Below are positions 16,680 to 25,515 of a stretch of 60,775 nt of DNA, one piece after another (the first letter of the stretch is position 1; every line of letters begins with the position of its first letter). The translations under genes were made by a program, and so were the position numbers. Under the pieces are notes generated by a model. The model was not told where the DNA came from and made no database searches. It saw only the letters and a program-made list of their open reading frames with translations. The stretch is from JAWOFN01 sp046497505 [NCBI: bacterium]. GTDB lineage: Bacteria; Blakebacterota; Blakebacteria; Blakebacterales. The stretch lies in assembly GCA_046497505.1 (NCBI GenBank), contig JAWOFN010000125.1, positions 1 to 60,775 on the forward strand. The letters run 5' to 3'.

Positions 16680-18652
16680 GCCTCCTCCCCGTCGGGGATG
16701 GCGTCGGCCACCAGTTCGATCACGTGCCGCACCTTGACCGGACGCTCGTCAAAGCCCTCCTGGGCCTTCAGCCCATCCTCCAGCATCGCCATGCAGAAGG
16801 GACAGGAGACGGCCAGGGTGGGGGCCCCGCTGTCCATGACCTCCCTGGCACGCTCCCAGGAGACCCGCGGCTCCTTCTCCTCCAGCCACATGTTCCCGCC
16901 TCCGGCCCCGCAGCAGAACCCCTCTTCCCGGTTCCTGCCCAGTTCCACCAGCTCGCCCCGGCTCCTCTCGACCAGCTCCCGCTGCGGGTCGTAGAGGTCG
17001 TTGTAGCGGCCGTAGAAACAGGAGTCGTGGTAGGCCACCCGGCCCGCGTCCCTTCCCTCCGTGATCCCCTGCTCAGCGACCAGCTCCCGGATGTATCCCT
17101 CGGCGCTCCGGACCCGGAAGGGGAGCTCCCGCCCCCACTCCTCGGGGAGGAAGTCCCGGTAATCCTTCTCGAACATCTGGAAGCAGTGGGGGTTGGTGAC
17201 CACGAGCTGGTGGAAGTCGAACCGGCGGAAGAGCTCGATGTTGGTCTCGGCGTTCATCTGGAAGAGGAGTTCGTTCCCCATCCTGCGGTAGTTCTCCCCG
17301 CAGCACACCTCCTCCTCCCCGATGATCCTCCAGTCCACCCCGTAGTGGTCGAGGACCTTCATCATGGCCCTCACCGTCTCGACGCTCCGGTCGTCGTAGA
17401 GACCCCAGCACCCCACCCAGAAGAGCACGTCGAACGACTCCCCCTGCTGCGCGACGGGCACCTCTCCCAGTCCCTGCACCGTCTCGGTCTTGGTGTGCGT
17501 CCCGTAGCCCCAGGGGTCGCCGCTCTGTTCCAGGTTCTTGAAGACCTGTGCGGCCCCCGGGGGGATGTCACCCTCGTCCAGGGCCTTATAACGGCGCATG
17601 TTGAGCATCATCGACATGTGGTCGATGTCCACCGGACACGCCTGTACGCATCCCAAACAGGTCGTGCACTCCCAGATGATCCGGCTGTCGATGACGTGGT
17701 CGATGAGGGGCTGCCGTTCCAGCAGATATCCCTCACCGGGACGCCCCCCATCCTCCCACTTCTCGCGGGCGGATGCCGCCTGCCTGCCGGGAGCCTGTTT
17801 CCCCGAGGCGTGGTACTTCAGGTCGACGATGAACTCCTTCGGGTTCAGCAGCTTCTCGGTGGCATAGGCGGGACACGCCTCCTGGCAGCGGCCGCACTCG
17901 ATACAAGTGATCAGGTCGAGGCGGTCCTTCCAGCTGAGGTGCTGGAGGGCGTTGGTCCCGTAGGCCTCTCCGACCTCCTCGTCCGGGATCTCCTCCAGGT
18001 CCATGAAGTCCATGATCTGGCGGTCGGTGAGCTGCTGGGTCACAGCGTTCACCGGCGCGCCCAGTATGTGGAAGTGCTTGGAGGTGGGGACGTAGGCCAG
18101 GAAGGAGAAGGCCACCATCAGGTGGGCGTATCCGGCGAACTCCCCGGCCGGAGCCCCCAGGGTCCTCTCCAGGATATGGGTGAGGGCGATCACCGCGATC
18201 AGCGCCAGCACCACACCCGACTCCCGGCTGTGGTAGGTGAGGTAGGAGGGCCGGGTCACATAACGCCGCCAGGCCAGCACGGCGATTCCCACCAGGATGG
18301 CCACCGCGAAGACGTCCACGATGACCTTGAACCAGGCGGCAGGCCCCACCAGGAAGCCCTCGCCTCCGCTCACCAGCTTCACGATGAGGTGGAGGGTGGA
18401 GACCACGAAGGCCAGGAAGCCCCAGAAGACGGCGGCATGGGCCCATCCCGCGGTCAGGCGTCTGCGCACCTTCGACTGGCCCAGGACCTCACTGAAGAAG
18501 ATCCAGACCCTCTGACCGATCCGGTCCGACCGGGATTCCGGCTTCCCCCGCATGACGAAGCGGACCTTGTCCGCCAGCAGGGCGCCGAAGACGGCCAGCG
18601 CGCCGATGAGGTAGATGCCTGCGATCAGGCGTACGATCTCATGAGGTGACAT
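16676..18652 (-). CDS. Membrane heme b / Fe-S oxidoreductase, EtfD-like (ETF:quinone electron transfer)
   Basis: A 658-residue protein with the domain order of HdrD/EtfD-like reductases. The first ~230 residues hold five to six membrane helices of the nitrate-reductase gamma type, with histidines for heme b. Two [4Fe-4S] ferredoxin motifs follow, CIECGRCQEACP and CTTCLGCVQACP, then two cysteine-rich CCG domains (EEVCCGENYRRMG with its partner WVGCWG; GFCCGAGGGNMW with DSCFYGRYND and SCPFCMAM). In mycobacteria EtfD carries electrons from acyl-CoA dehydrogenases via ETF to menaquinone; by family this protein should link beta-oxidation to the quinone pool. AAGGAGG precedes the ATG. ETF genes are not in the window. 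Confidence 0.85.
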   Translation of the reverse strand: MSPHEIVRLIAGIYLIGALAVFGALLADKVRFVMRGKPESRSDRIGQRVWIFFSEVLGQSKVRRRLTAGWAHAAVFWGFLAFVVSTLHLIVKLVSGGEGFLVGPAAWFKVIVDVFAVAILVGIAVLAWRRYVTRPSYLTYHSRESGVVLALIAVIALTHILERTLGAPAGEFAGYAHLMVAFSFLAYVPTSKHFHILGAPVNAVTQQLTDRQIMDFMDLEEIPDEEVGEAYGTNALQHLSWKDRLDLITCIECGRCQEACPAYATEKLLNPKEFIVDLKYHASGKQAPGRQAASAREKWEDGGRPGEGYLLERQPLIDHVIDSRIIWECTTCLGCVQACPVDIDHMSMMLNMRRYKALDEGDIPPGAAQVFKNLEQSGDPWGYGTHTKTETVQGLGEVPVAQQGESFDVLFWVGCWGLYDDRSVETVRAMMKVLDHYGVDWRIIGEEEVCCGENYRRMGNELLFQMNAETNIELFRRFDFHQLVVTNPHCFQMFEKDYRDFLPEEWGRELPFRVRSAEGYIRELVAEQGITEGRDAGRVAYHDSCFYGRYNDLYDPQRELVERSRGELVELGRNREEGFCCGAGGGNMWLEEKEPRVSWERAREVMDSGAPTLAVSCPFCMAMLEDGLKAQEGFDERPVKVRHVIELVADAIPDGEEA

Positions 18653-18780
18653 GGAGCCTCCTTACGACTCGATATCTTCCAGGCCTCGAGGACCTCCTCG
18701 ACATGTACCTTCACCCGCACGTCGTACCGGGCACCGCACGCCCCCCTGCCGACCTCGTGGTCGGGATCCACCCCCAGCAC
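18625..18780 (-). CDS. Candidate small protein upstream of the EtfD-like gene
   Basis: From GTG 18780, with GGGAGG about ten bases upstream, a 51-residue product begins VLGVDPDHEVGRG and continues with RYDVRVKVHVEEVLEAWKI. It ends inside the start of the EtfD-like gene in another frame, and the Shine-Dalgarno of that gene lies in its tail. Codon use looks coding. A TATGAT -10-like box at 18892-18897 on the minus strand would start a transcript covering both. No homologue recognised; it could also be leader sequence. Confidence 0.25.
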   Translation of the reverse strand: MLGVDPDHEVGRGACGARYDVRVKVHVEEVLEAWKISSRKEAPCHLMRSYA

Positions 18781-18891
18781 CTGCGCCCCTCCCTCCCGGC
18801 GTCGGACCGGAGCTGCCTTAAGATGGACCAACCGCGGAGGACGGTGCAAGGCGGACGCGGACCCCTTCCGGCCGATCCGGACGGCGCGGGG

Positions 18892-18926
18892 ATCATACTT
18901 GACTATTTTGGTCGGGTTTCTAGTCT
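18892..18926 (+). promoter_or_regulatory. Divergent promoters, leaderless on the plus strand
   Basis: Plus strand: TTGACT (18899-18904), 16-bp spacer, TAGTCT (18921-18926), then six bases to the ATG of the MBL-fold gene, so its transcript is leaderless. Minus strand: TATGAT at 18892-18897 could serve the EtfD-like operon; its -35 is weak. Confidence 0.6.
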
Positions 18927-18932
18927 GCTCCC

Positions 18933-19568
18933 ATGAGCATCCATGTCGAGACCCTGACCGTCGGCCCCATGGCCGTGAACTGCTACCTCGCCGGTGACGA
19001 GGAGGGCCGGGGTGCGGTCCTGATCGATCCGGGTGAGGAACCGGAACGCATCCTCCGGGCGGTCGAAGAAGGGGAATGGCGGGTGGAACGGGTGCTCCTG
19101 ACCCATGCCCACTTCGACCACCTCCTCGCTCTGCGGGATGTCCTGGAGGTCCTGGATGTGCCCTTCCTCCTCCCCGAGGGGGAAGAGGAGATGCTCCATC
19201 GGGTACCGGAGACCGTCCGGGCCTGGATGGGGATCGAGGTCCCTCCTCCACCCGAACCGGACCGCATGGTCCGGGGGGGTGAGAGGGTGGAGATCGGCGG
19301 GGCCCCCTTCCGGGTGGCCGAGACCCCCGGACATTCCCCCGGCTCCATCACCCTGGCGGGCGAGGGGATCGCCTTCGTCGGGGATGCGGTCTTCGCCGGG
19401 AGCATCGGGAGGACCGACCTGCCGGGAGGGGACCACGAGATTCTCATGACCAGCATAAGGGAGCAGATCCTCTCCCTGCCGGACGACACCCTCCTCTATC
19501 CCGGTCACGGACCTTCCACCACGGTGGGCCGCGAGCGCCGGGACAACCCCTTCCTCAAGGGGCTGTAG
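18933..19568 (+). CDS. MBL-fold hydrolase, glyoxalase II-like
   Basis: A 211-residue metallo-beta-lactamase-fold enzyme. It has the zinc motif THAHFDH (around residue 52), GHSPGS for the third ligand, FVGDAVFAGSIGRTDLPGG for the bridging aspartate, and the final histidine in YPGHGPSTTVGRE. The pattern is that of the YcbL/glyoxalase II-like hydrolases acting on thioesters such as S-lactoylglutathione, but glutathione is not assured in this organism and the true thioester is unknown. Leaderless start. The last 14 bp overlap the end of the convergent transporter gene. Confidence 0.88.
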   Translation: MSIHVETLTVGPMAVNCYLAGDEEGRGAVLIDPGEEPERILRAVEEGEWRVERVLLTHAHFDHLLALRDVLEVLDVPFLLPEGEEEMLHRVPETVRAWMGIEVPPPPEPDRMVRGGERVEIGGAPFRVAETPGHSPGSITLAGEGIAFVGDAVFAGSIGRTDLPGGDHEILMTSIREQILSLPDDTLLYPGHGPSTTVGRERRDNPFLKGL

Positions 19569-20466
19569 GCGCTCTCTCCGGTTCCGCCCCGGCGGCGAGC
19601 CAGATGCCGGTCAGCACCACCACACCCCCCATCGCCCCTCCCACCGCCGGCGCCTCGCTCAGTATCCACCATGCCAGCAGACCGGAACCGACCGGTTCCA
19701 GCAGCACCGCGGTAGTGGTCAGGGTGGCGGAGACGTGCCCCAGCGCCCAGTTGAACGAGGTGTGACCGATGATCTGCGGAACCAGAGCGATCAGGACCAG
19801 GTAGAGGTAGGTGTTCGGGCCGAACCCGGTCAGGGGTGTGCGGGTCAGGAACGCGGCCAGCAGGGCGATGACCGCCGCCCCTCCATACACCAGGGACACG
19901 TAGGACACGGTGTCCATGGTCCGCCGCAGCCGCCGGCCCGCCAGGTAGTAGACCGCCACGCACCAGGCGCCGGCCAGGGCGAGCAGGTCCCCCAGGAGGG
20001 GTGCCCGACCGGCGAAGACCTCCCCGGCCCCCGCGTCGCTCCAGGCGATGATCAGGCTCCCCGCCACCGCCGCCATCACCCCTGCCCACGCCCTGGGTCC
20101 CACCGCCTCGCCCAGCACGCTGCGTGAGGCGAGCGCTACCCAGATCGGTGTGGTGGAGACCAGCACCACACTGGATACGACCGTGGTGTAGGAGAGGCTC
20201 AGGATCCAGGTCATGAAATGGAGGGCGAGCGCGGCTGCGGAGAGCCCGGCCAAAAGGAGTTCCCTCCGTCCCAGACCCCTCCAGGGCATCCCGCGGCCCC
20301 GGGCCACCTGGTAGAGCCCGAAGGCCAGGCCCCCCCCCGCCAGCCGCCAGGCGGTGACGGTCAGGGCGGGAGCGGCGGCCAGGCGGATGAGGACAGCGGC
20401 CGTGGAGACAGCCGCCACGCCGAGGGTCAGGACCAGCACCGCCGTCGGCCGCCGATCCCTGGTCAC
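19555..20466 (-). CDS. EamA/DMT-superfamily permease
   Basis: A ~303-residue inner-membrane protein with ten predicted helices in two EamA repeats, typical of drug/metabolite exporters such as RhaT/YdcZ relatives. Repeat 1 contains ALHFMTWILSLSYTTVV, repeat 2 IGHTSFNWALGHVSATLTT, the usual position of the family's conserved motif. Start chosen at GTG 20466, eight bases after the FakA-FakB stop, because the extension upstream would lie inside that gene. Substrate unknown. Confidence 0.85.
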   Translation of the reverse strand: MTRDRRPTAVLVLTLGVAAVSTAAVLIRLAAAPALTVTAWRLAGGGLAFGLYQVARGRGMPWRGLGRRELLLAGLSAAALALHFMTWILSLSYTTVVSSVVLVSTTPIWVALASRSVLGEAVGPRAWAGVMAAVAGSLIIAWSDAGAGEVFAGRAPLLGDLLALAGAWCVAVYYLAGRRLRRTMDTVSYVSLVYGGAAVIALLAAFLTRTPLTGFGPNTYLYLVLIALVPQIIGHTSFNWALGHVSATLTTTAVLLEPVGSGLLAWWILSEAPAVGGAMGGVVVLTGIWLAAGAEPERAPTAP

Positions 20467-20473
20467 CGGACCC

Positions 20474-22297
20474 TCAGGAACCCGAGGCCAGGAGGTGGAA
20501 GATCCCCCACGCGCCGGGTCCCGCGTGCGCTCCCACCACCGGTCCGATCTCCGCCTCCAGCATGCGCACGGGTGCGAACCGCTTCCGGAATACCTCGGCC
20601 ACCCGGTCCGCCATCTCCGGGTTGCCCACATGGGCGGCCACGGCCAGCACCGAGGCACCCTCGGGGATCTCGTCCTCCAGTCGTGCCATGATCAGTTCCA
20701 GTCCCTTCTCGGAACTGCGCACCTTCGCGGCCGTCTCCAGCGTACCCTGCTGGAGCGTGAGGATGGGGCGCACCCCCAGCAGGTTGCCCATCAGACCCCG
20801 GATCTTGCTGATCCTGCCCCCCCGTACCACGTATTCCAAGGTCTCCAGCATGCAGTAGAGGCGGCTGTGGCGTCTCATCTCGTTCAGGCGGTGGGTGAGA
20901 CCTGTGAGGTCGTTACCCGCACGGATGCAGCGGGCCAGCTCCAGGCCCATGAGGCCCGCACTCAGGCTGAGGGTGCCCGAATCCGCAACCGTGATGCGCT
21001 CGGGATCCACCTCCTTGGCCGCCTGCACCGCCGCCTGGTAGGTGCCGCTCAGCTCCGCCGAGATGTGCACGGAGAGCACCTCCTCGTGCGTCTCCAGGGC
21101 ATGCTCGTAGGTCTCCTTGAAGTCGGCCAGGGAGGGCTGGCTGGTCTGGGGATGTTCCGGGTGGGTCTGCAGCAGCTCGTAGAAGCGGTCCAGGGGGAGT
21201 CCGTAGCGGTCGCGGTAGACGTCCTCCCCGAACCGGACGGTACAGGGCACCACGTGGATACCCTCCTCCACAGCGACCTCCAGCGGGAGGTCGCTGGCCG
21301 AGTCCAGCACGAGACCGATGGTCCGTTCCGACGTTCCCGTCAGGGTCTTCCTCCGGAGAGCGGTGATGGCCTCGGTCTGGATCTGCATGTCCTCGGCGTT
21401 CTGCTCCAGCACCGTGGCGACCTCCCCGAGGAGTCCCACCACCTCCTCCGGCTCGTTGGTGTGGATGTGGACCTTCACCAGGTCGGCGCCGCCGCTCACG
21501 ATGAGGGAATCGCCCCATCCTCCCAACCGCTCCCGCAGTTCGGCGGCACCGATCTCGAGGCGCTCGGCCAGAATCTGTGTGCAGTAGCGATAGGCGAGGT
21601 CACCAGCGTCTCCCGCCGCGTCGGGCAGCCCGGCGGGACCGGAGGCCAGGGACTCGGGACGCCGGGCGTGCACGGTCCCGGTATGCATGAACTCGCTGAT
21701 CCCCTCCAGCATGTGCACGAAACCCTGGGCCCCGGCGTCCACCACCTCGTGCTCCTGCAGCAGGCTCATCTGGTCCCGGGTGTGCTCCAGGGCCAGCCGG
21801 GCCCTCTCGAGGGCCCCGTCCAGTATGGCGGTGAGGTCGCGCAGCTCCCGTCCCAGGCCCTTCACCCCCTTCGACCACTCGCTCATGACGGTGAGGATGG
21901 TCCCCTCCACCGGTTCCACGATGGCCTCATATGCCCGCCTCACCCCCTCCTGGCAGGCCCGGACCAGTTCCTTCCGATGCATGCGCCGCACACCCTCCCC
22001 TATCCCCTCCAGGAAACCCCGGAGAAACTGGGCCAGGATGAACCCCGAGTTCCCCTTCGCCCCCACCAGCACCGCCCGCGCGAGAGCCTCTCTCACCTCG
22101 TCAAGGTCCGGGTCGTCCAGGTGTGCGATCCCGTCGGCGGCATAGGTCAGGGTGGCCGCCATGTTCGTCCCCGTATCACCGTCCGGCACCGGGAAGACGT
22201 TGATGGCGTTGAGGTGGTCGCGCCGGGCGTTGACGGCGTTCGCCCCGGCGATGAACGTGAGCTGCAGTCTCTTCCCGTCCAGATATCTGATGCTCAT
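20474..22297 (-). CDS. Fatty acid kinase fusion: FakA (DAK2/DhaL) plus FakB (DegV)
   Basis: A 607-residue single polypeptide. Residues ~1-200 are the DhaL-type nucleotide domain (NVFPVPDGDTGTNM, the Mg-ATP site; AKGNSGFILAQFLRG), ~200-310 the FakA middle region, and ~325-600 a DegV domain that binds fatty acids (LVLDSASDLP, TSQPSLADF, DSGTLSLSAGLMGLE, YVVRGGRISK). In Firmicutes FakA and FakB are separate proteins that phosphorylate exogenous fatty acids for membrane lipid synthesis; here both steps are fused. A leaderless promoter lies just upstream. The EamA transporter follows within eight bases, so it may be cotranscribed. Confidence 0.9.
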   Translation of the reverse strand: MSIRYLDGKRLQLTFIAGANAVNARRDHLNAINVFPVPDGDTGTNMAATLTYAADGIAHLDDPDLDEVREALARAVLVGAKGNSGFILAQFLRGFLEGIGEGVRRMHRKELVRACQEGVRRAYEAIVEPVEGTILTVMSEWSKGVKGLGRELRDLTAILDGALERARLALEHTRDQMSLLQEHEVVDAGAQGFVHMLEGISEFMHTGTVHARRPESLASGPAGLPDAAGDAGDLAYRYCTQILAERLEIGAAELRERLGGWGDSLIVSGGADLVKVHIHTNEPEEVVGLLGEVATVLEQNAEDMQIQTEAITALRRKTLTGTSERTIGLVLDSASDLPLEVAVEEGIHVVPCTVRFGEDVYRDRYGLPLDRFYELLQTHPEHPQTSQPSLADFKETYEHALETHEEVLSVHISAELSGTYQAAVQAAKEVDPERITVADSGTLSLSAGLMGLELARCIRAGNDLTGLTHRLNEMRRHSRLYCMLETLEYVVRGGRISKIRGLMGNLLGVRPILTLQQGTLETAAKVRSSEKGLELIMARLEDEIPEGASVLAVAAHVGNPEMADRVAEVFRKRFAPVRMLEAEIGPVVGAHAGPGAWGIFHLLASGS

Positions 22298-22305
22298 GGT
22301 GGCAG

Positions 22306-22333
22306 AGTCTATCCCTGGCGCCTACCCTGTCAA
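22306..22333 (-). promoter_or_regulatory. Leaderless promoter of the FakA-FakB gene
   Basis: Minus strand TTGACA (22328-22333), 16-bp spacer, TAGACT (22306-22311), eight bases to the ATG at 22297. No Shine-Dalgarno fits in between. Confidence 0.7.
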
Positions 22334-22391
22334 GACACGCTGTCCCGGCACCGCCGGGACGAGAGGCACGGGCTCGAACAAGGACCCCTCG

Positions 22392-23012
22392 ATGATCATC
22401 GAACCGCAGGGACTCACAGGCCGGGAGGCGTACAAGCTCATGATCAGCCTGGTGGTCCCCCGACCCATCGCCTGGGTCACCAGCATGGGCCCCGGGGGCG
22501 CGGTGAACGCCGCCCCCTTCAGCTACTTCAACGGCGTCACCAGCCGCCCCCCCATCGTGGCGGTGAGCGTGGCCCAGGGCAGGGAGGGGCCCAAGGACAC
22601 CGCCCGGAACATCGAGTCGCGGGGACGGTTCGTCGTGAACTTCGTGGACGAGGAACACGCGGAGGATATGAACCGGACCGCCACCGAATATCCCTACGGG
22701 GTGAGTGAGCCGGAGGAGGTGGGCCTGGAGCTGGTCGGGGGGGAGACGGCCGACGTACCCGGGCTGGCGGCCTCACCCGCCCGGATCGAGTGCAGCGTGG
22801 TCCGAATCATCCCCGTGGGGGATCCTCCGGCAGCCCACATCCTGGGCAGGGTGGAGGCGTTCCTCCTGGCTGAGGGGATCACCTGGGACCGGGCCAAGGG
22901 GGTGGATCCCGGCGACCTCCGCCTCATCGGGCGGATGGGGCAGAACCGCTACTGCACCACCCGCGACCTGCTGACCATCGACCGGATCCCCTACCCCCCG
23001 GACCGGACCTGA
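22392..23012 (+). CDS. Flavin reductase family protein (FMN-binding split barrel)
   Basis: A 206-residue flavoprotein of the DIM6/NTAB (flavin_Reduct) family. The N-terminal YKLMISLVVPRPIAWVTS, NAAPFSYFNGVTSRPPIVAV and RFVVNFVDEEHAEDMN are characteristic FMN-binding segments. Relatives reduce free flavin for partner monooxygenases or act as flavin stores; no partner is next door, so the role is open. ATG at 22392 has only a weak AAGGA upstream. The last 22 bp overlap the end of the convergent TPR gene. Confidence 0.88.
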   Translation: MIIEPQGLTGREAYKLMISLVVPRPIAWVTSMGPGGAVNAAPFSYFNGVTSRPPIVAVSVAQGREGPKDTARNIESRGRFVVNFVDEEHAEDMNRTATEYPYGVSEPEEVGLELVGGETADVPGLAASPARIECSVVRIIPVGDPPAAHILGRVEAFLLAEGITWDRAKGVDPGDLRLIGRMGQNRYCTTRDLLTIDRIPYPPDRT

Positions 23013-23497
23013 TCCTCCGGTCCTCCGGCCAGGTGACGGAGGGCGAGGAGGGCGGGGCGGAAGCCGGGCTGCTGCTCCAGGGCCTTTCGGAAGCTCTCCG
23101 CCGCTTCGGCGATCCGCCCGAGCCGGTGCAGCGCCCTTCCCCGATGGTAGTGGGGATGGCAGTGTGACTGGCAGCGCGGGGCCTCCAGGGCCCGGTCGAG
23201 CCACGAGAGGGCCTCCTCCAGTCGCTCCTGCTCGATGAGGTAGGCCCCGATGTCGTTGTAGGGGTTGCTGAAGGATGGATCGATCTCGATGGCCTTGCGG
23301 CACTGCTCGATGGCCTCCTCCAGCCGCCCCTGGAAGGAATACGCCCACCCGAGGAAGGTGTAGGCCTCGGCGGTGGGCAGGAGTTCGAGGGACCTGCGGT
23401 AGTGGTACACCGCACGCTTCACATCCCCTGCCCGCTGGTGACGGAACGCCACCCGGAAGGCACGGACCGCCTCCCTCTTCATGGCTTCGGAAGACAT
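22991..23497 (-). CDS. Tetratricopeptide repeat protein
   Basis: A 168-residue protein built of about four to five TPR units, for example AEAYTFLGWAYSFQGRLEEA, SNPYNDIGAYLIEQERLEEA and YHRGRALHRLGRIAEAAESF, a scaffold for protein-protein contacts. No signal peptide, so cytosolic. Start taken at ATG 23497; GGGGAG directly abuts it, which is tighter than usual, so the second ATG (23482) is possible. Divergent from the DUF374 gene. Confidence 0.82.
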   Translation of the reverse strand: MSSEAMKREAVRAFRVAFRHQRAGDVKRAVYHYRRSLELLPTAEAYTFLGWAYSFQGRLEEAIEQCRKAIEIDPSFSNPYNDIGAYLIEQERLEEALSWLDRALEAPRCQSHCHPHYHRGRALHRLGRIAEAAESFRKALEQQPGFRPALLALRHLAGGPEDQVRSGG

Positions 23498-23522
23498 CTC
23501 CCCATCATTGTGGTGTGCGGGT

Positions 23523-23551
23523 GTGACAGGAGGGCTCCGGGAGACTATCCT
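23523..23551 (+). promoter_or_regulatory. Leaderless promoter of the DUF374 gene
   Basis: GTGACA (23523-23528), 17-bp spacer, TATCCT (23546-23551), six bases, then ATG at 23558. Confidence 0.6.
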
Positions 23552-23557
23552 GACCCG

Positions 23558-24277
23558 ATGATGAGCCCCGACGACCCGCATCCAGACTCCCGGCGTCCGT
23601 ATCCTCCCTCGACCGGACAGCGGCTCACCGCCCTGGCGGCCCGGGGACTCATACGCCTGCTGGGCGCCACCCTCCGCTACCGCGTGGAGGGCACCGTTCA
23701 CCTGGATGAGGCCCGCAGCCGCGGACCGGAGGGAAGGGTGGTCTTCGCCTTCTGGCACGGTCGCCAGTTCCCCCTGGTCTATCACTGGAGGGACCGGGAC
23801 GTGGCCATCCTCACCAGTCTGAGCCGGGACGGCACCCTCCAGGGTATGGTCCTCGGCGGCCTCGGGTACCATATCGTCCGAGGGTCATCGAGCCGGGGGG
23901 CCGTACGCGGACTGGTGGGCATGATCCGGGCGGTCCGTGACGGGAGGGACGCGGCCTTCGCCGTGGACGGTCCCCGGGGTCCGGCGGGTGAGGTGAAGCC
24001 GGGGATACTCTACCTGGCGGCCCGCACCGGGCTCCCCGTGCTCCCCATCACCTCCGCCGCCCGGAACGCCCGCGTCTTCGAGGACGCCTGGGACCGCTAC
24101 CTCCTCCCCCTGCCCTTCACCCGGACCGCGGTGGTCTACGGTGATCCCATCCAGGTCCCCCTGGGGACGGACGAGAGCGTGATGGAACAGATGCGCGGGG
24201 AACTGGCCCGGAGGCTGGTCCGGGTCACCCGCAGGGCGGAGGAGCTGGTCGGGGGGGGTCACTTCAGGCGGTCGTAG
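23558..24277 (+). CDS. DUF374 lysophospholipid acyltransferase family protein
   Basis: A 239-residue membrane-associated protein of the DUF374 family, distant kin of LpxL/PlsC acyltransferases. Diagnostic segments are FAFWHGRQFPLV (the histidine site), TSLSRDGTLQ, IVRGSSSRGAVRGL and AVDGPRGPAGEVKPG. In lipid A producers members add or replace acyl chains on lipid A or related lipids; the acceptor here is unknown. The end overlaps the convergent PduO gene by 19 bp. Confidence 0.87.
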   Translation: MMSPDDPHPDSRRPYPPSTGQRLTALAARGLIRLLGATLRYRVEGTVHLDEARSRGPEGRVVFAFWHGRQFPLVYHWRDRDVAILTSLSRDGTLQGMVLGGLGYHIVRGSSSRGAVRGLVGMIRAVRDGRDAAFAVDGPRGPAGEVKPGILYLAARTGLPVLPITSAARNARVFEDAWDRYLLPLPFTRTAVVYGDPIQVPLGTDESVMEQMRGELARRLVRVTRRAEELVGGGHFRRS

Positions 24278-24807
24278 TCCACACCCTGCTGCTGTTCCTC
24301 CAAGCGGGCCAGGAGGAAGAGCACATCGGAGAGGCGGTTGATCCACGGCTGCAGGTGGGGGCTGAGGACACCTTCCCCCTCAAAGGCGGCCAGGGCGGAG
24401 GTGCTGCGTTCCAGTCGCCGCGTCACGCTCCGGGCCAGGTCGAGGGCGGCCCCGGCGGGACATCCCCCGGGGATCACGAAGACCGGGGGGAGTTCCACCT
24501 GCGCCTCCAGTTCCTCCACCTGGGTGTCCAGTTCGACCAGATGCTCCTCTTCCAGACGTTCCTCGAGCCGGTCCAGGCGCCCGGGAGAGGTGGCCAGCTC
24601 GGAACCCACCACGAAGCAGCGGCGCTGGATCTCCCGGAGGGTCTTCCGCACCCGCGGGGAAGAGGCCAGCGCGCGGGCCAGCCCCATGGCGGAGACCGCC
24701 TCGTCCAGGTCGCCGTACGCCGCGGGACGGGGATGGTGCTTGCTCACCTCCTCGCCCGAGAAGAGCCGGGTGGTCCCGTCGTCACCCTCACGTGTCGAGA
24801 TGCTCAT
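24259..24807 (-). CDS. ATP:cob(I)alamin adenosyltransferase, PduO type
   Basis: Makes adenosylcobalamin from cob(I)alamin and ATP. The 182-residue protein has the PduO family hallmarks near the N-terminus (TREGDDGTTRLFSGEEVSKHH, where the usual TGDGG-T is TREGDDGTT), then DLDEAVSAMGLAR and the C-terminal NRLSDVLFLLARLE, all-helical. Last gene of the molybdopterin synthase operon, overlapping moaE by four bases. It could supply cofactor for adenosylcobalamin enzymes; MetH in this window uses methylcobalamin, not this product. Confidence 0.9.
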   Translation of the reverse strand: MSISTREGDDGTTRLFSGEEVSKHHPRPAAYGDLDEAVSAMGLARALASSPRVRKTLREIQRRCFVVGSELATSPGRLDRLEERLEEEHLVELDTQVEELEAQVELPPVFVIPGGCPAGAALDLARSVTRRLERSTSALAAFEGEGVLSPHLQPWINRLSDVLFLLARLEEQQQGVDYDRLK

Positions 24808-25271
24808 CCTGATCCCTCGTCCCTTCCTTCTCCCGGGGGGCGGAGAGGGACTTCTTCCTGCCACCGCTCCCCTCCGGGACCCGATTCCCTCTTCCAGACC
24901 GGGAGACGCTCTTTCAGCGAATCGATGATGTGACGGCAAGCCTCAAAGGCCTCGTTCCGGTGGGGGGCGGAGACCCCCGCGATCACGCTCACCCTCCCGA
25001 TCTCCATCTCCCCCAGGCTGTGACCGCCCGCCACCCGGCTCCCGGGCCAGCGCCCGGACGTCTCCCGGAGGACTTGGTCCAGCACGTCCTGCGCCATCTC
25101 ACGGTAGGCATGGTATGCCAGCCTCACCACCTCCCTCCCCTCATGGTGGTCACGGACCTGACCGGTCATGAGTACGGTGGCTCCGCAGGCGGGGTCCTGG
25201 AGCTGCTCCCACCACTCGGCGGGCTCCAGGACCTCCTCGGTGACCTCACTCCTGACCACGGGCATGTTCAC
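24804..25271 (-). CDS. moaE: Molybdopterin synthase catalytic subunit
   Basis: Large subunit of molybdopterin synthase, which adds the dithiolene sulfurs to precursor Z using thiocarboxylated MoaD. 155 residues, with the family motifs GATVLMTGQVRDHHEGREV, LAYHAYREMA, HSLGEMEIG, and the catalytic C-terminal APHRNEAFEACRHIID then KERLPVWKRE with the active-site lysines. Overlaps moaD and the PduO gene by four bases each, a tight translational chain. Confidence 0.95.
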   Translation of the reverse strand: MNMPVVRSEVTEEVLEPAEWWEQLQDPACGATVLMTGQVRDHHEGREVVRLAYHAYREMAQDVLDQVLRETSGRWPGSRVAGGHSLGEMEIGRVSVIAGVSAPHRNEAFEACRHIIDSLKERLPVWKRESGPGGERWQEEVPLRPPGEGRDEGSG

Positions 25272-25513
25272 CCTCCGCTCACCGGGGGGAGCAGGGCGAT
25301 CTCCTCTCCCGGAGTCACCGCTTCACTCGACCGTACCAGTCGCCGATCCACCGCCACGGCCGACCTCTCCACAAGCTCGGCGGACTCCGGGAACCGCTCG
25401 GCCACGGCACACTTCAGATCCGCAGCAGTGGCCTCCTCCGGGAGCGCCACCTGGATCCGCTCACCGACGGCCTCCTTCAGTCCTGCGAAGAGATGGACGG
25501 TGACGGTCGGCAT
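25268..25513 (-). CDS. moaD: Molybdopterin synthase sulfur carrier subunit
   Basis: 81-residue ubiquitin-fold sulfur carrier ending in the required GlyGly (PPVSGG), which MoeB adenylates and a sulfurtransferase converts to a thiocarboxylate. Sits between moeB (two bases away) and moaE, exactly its partners. Confidence 0.93.
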   Translation of the reverse strand: MPTVTVHLFAGLKEAVGERIQVALPEEATAADLKCAVAERFPESAELVERSAVAVDRRLVRSSEAVTPGEEIALLPPVSGG

Positions 25514-25515
25514 GG

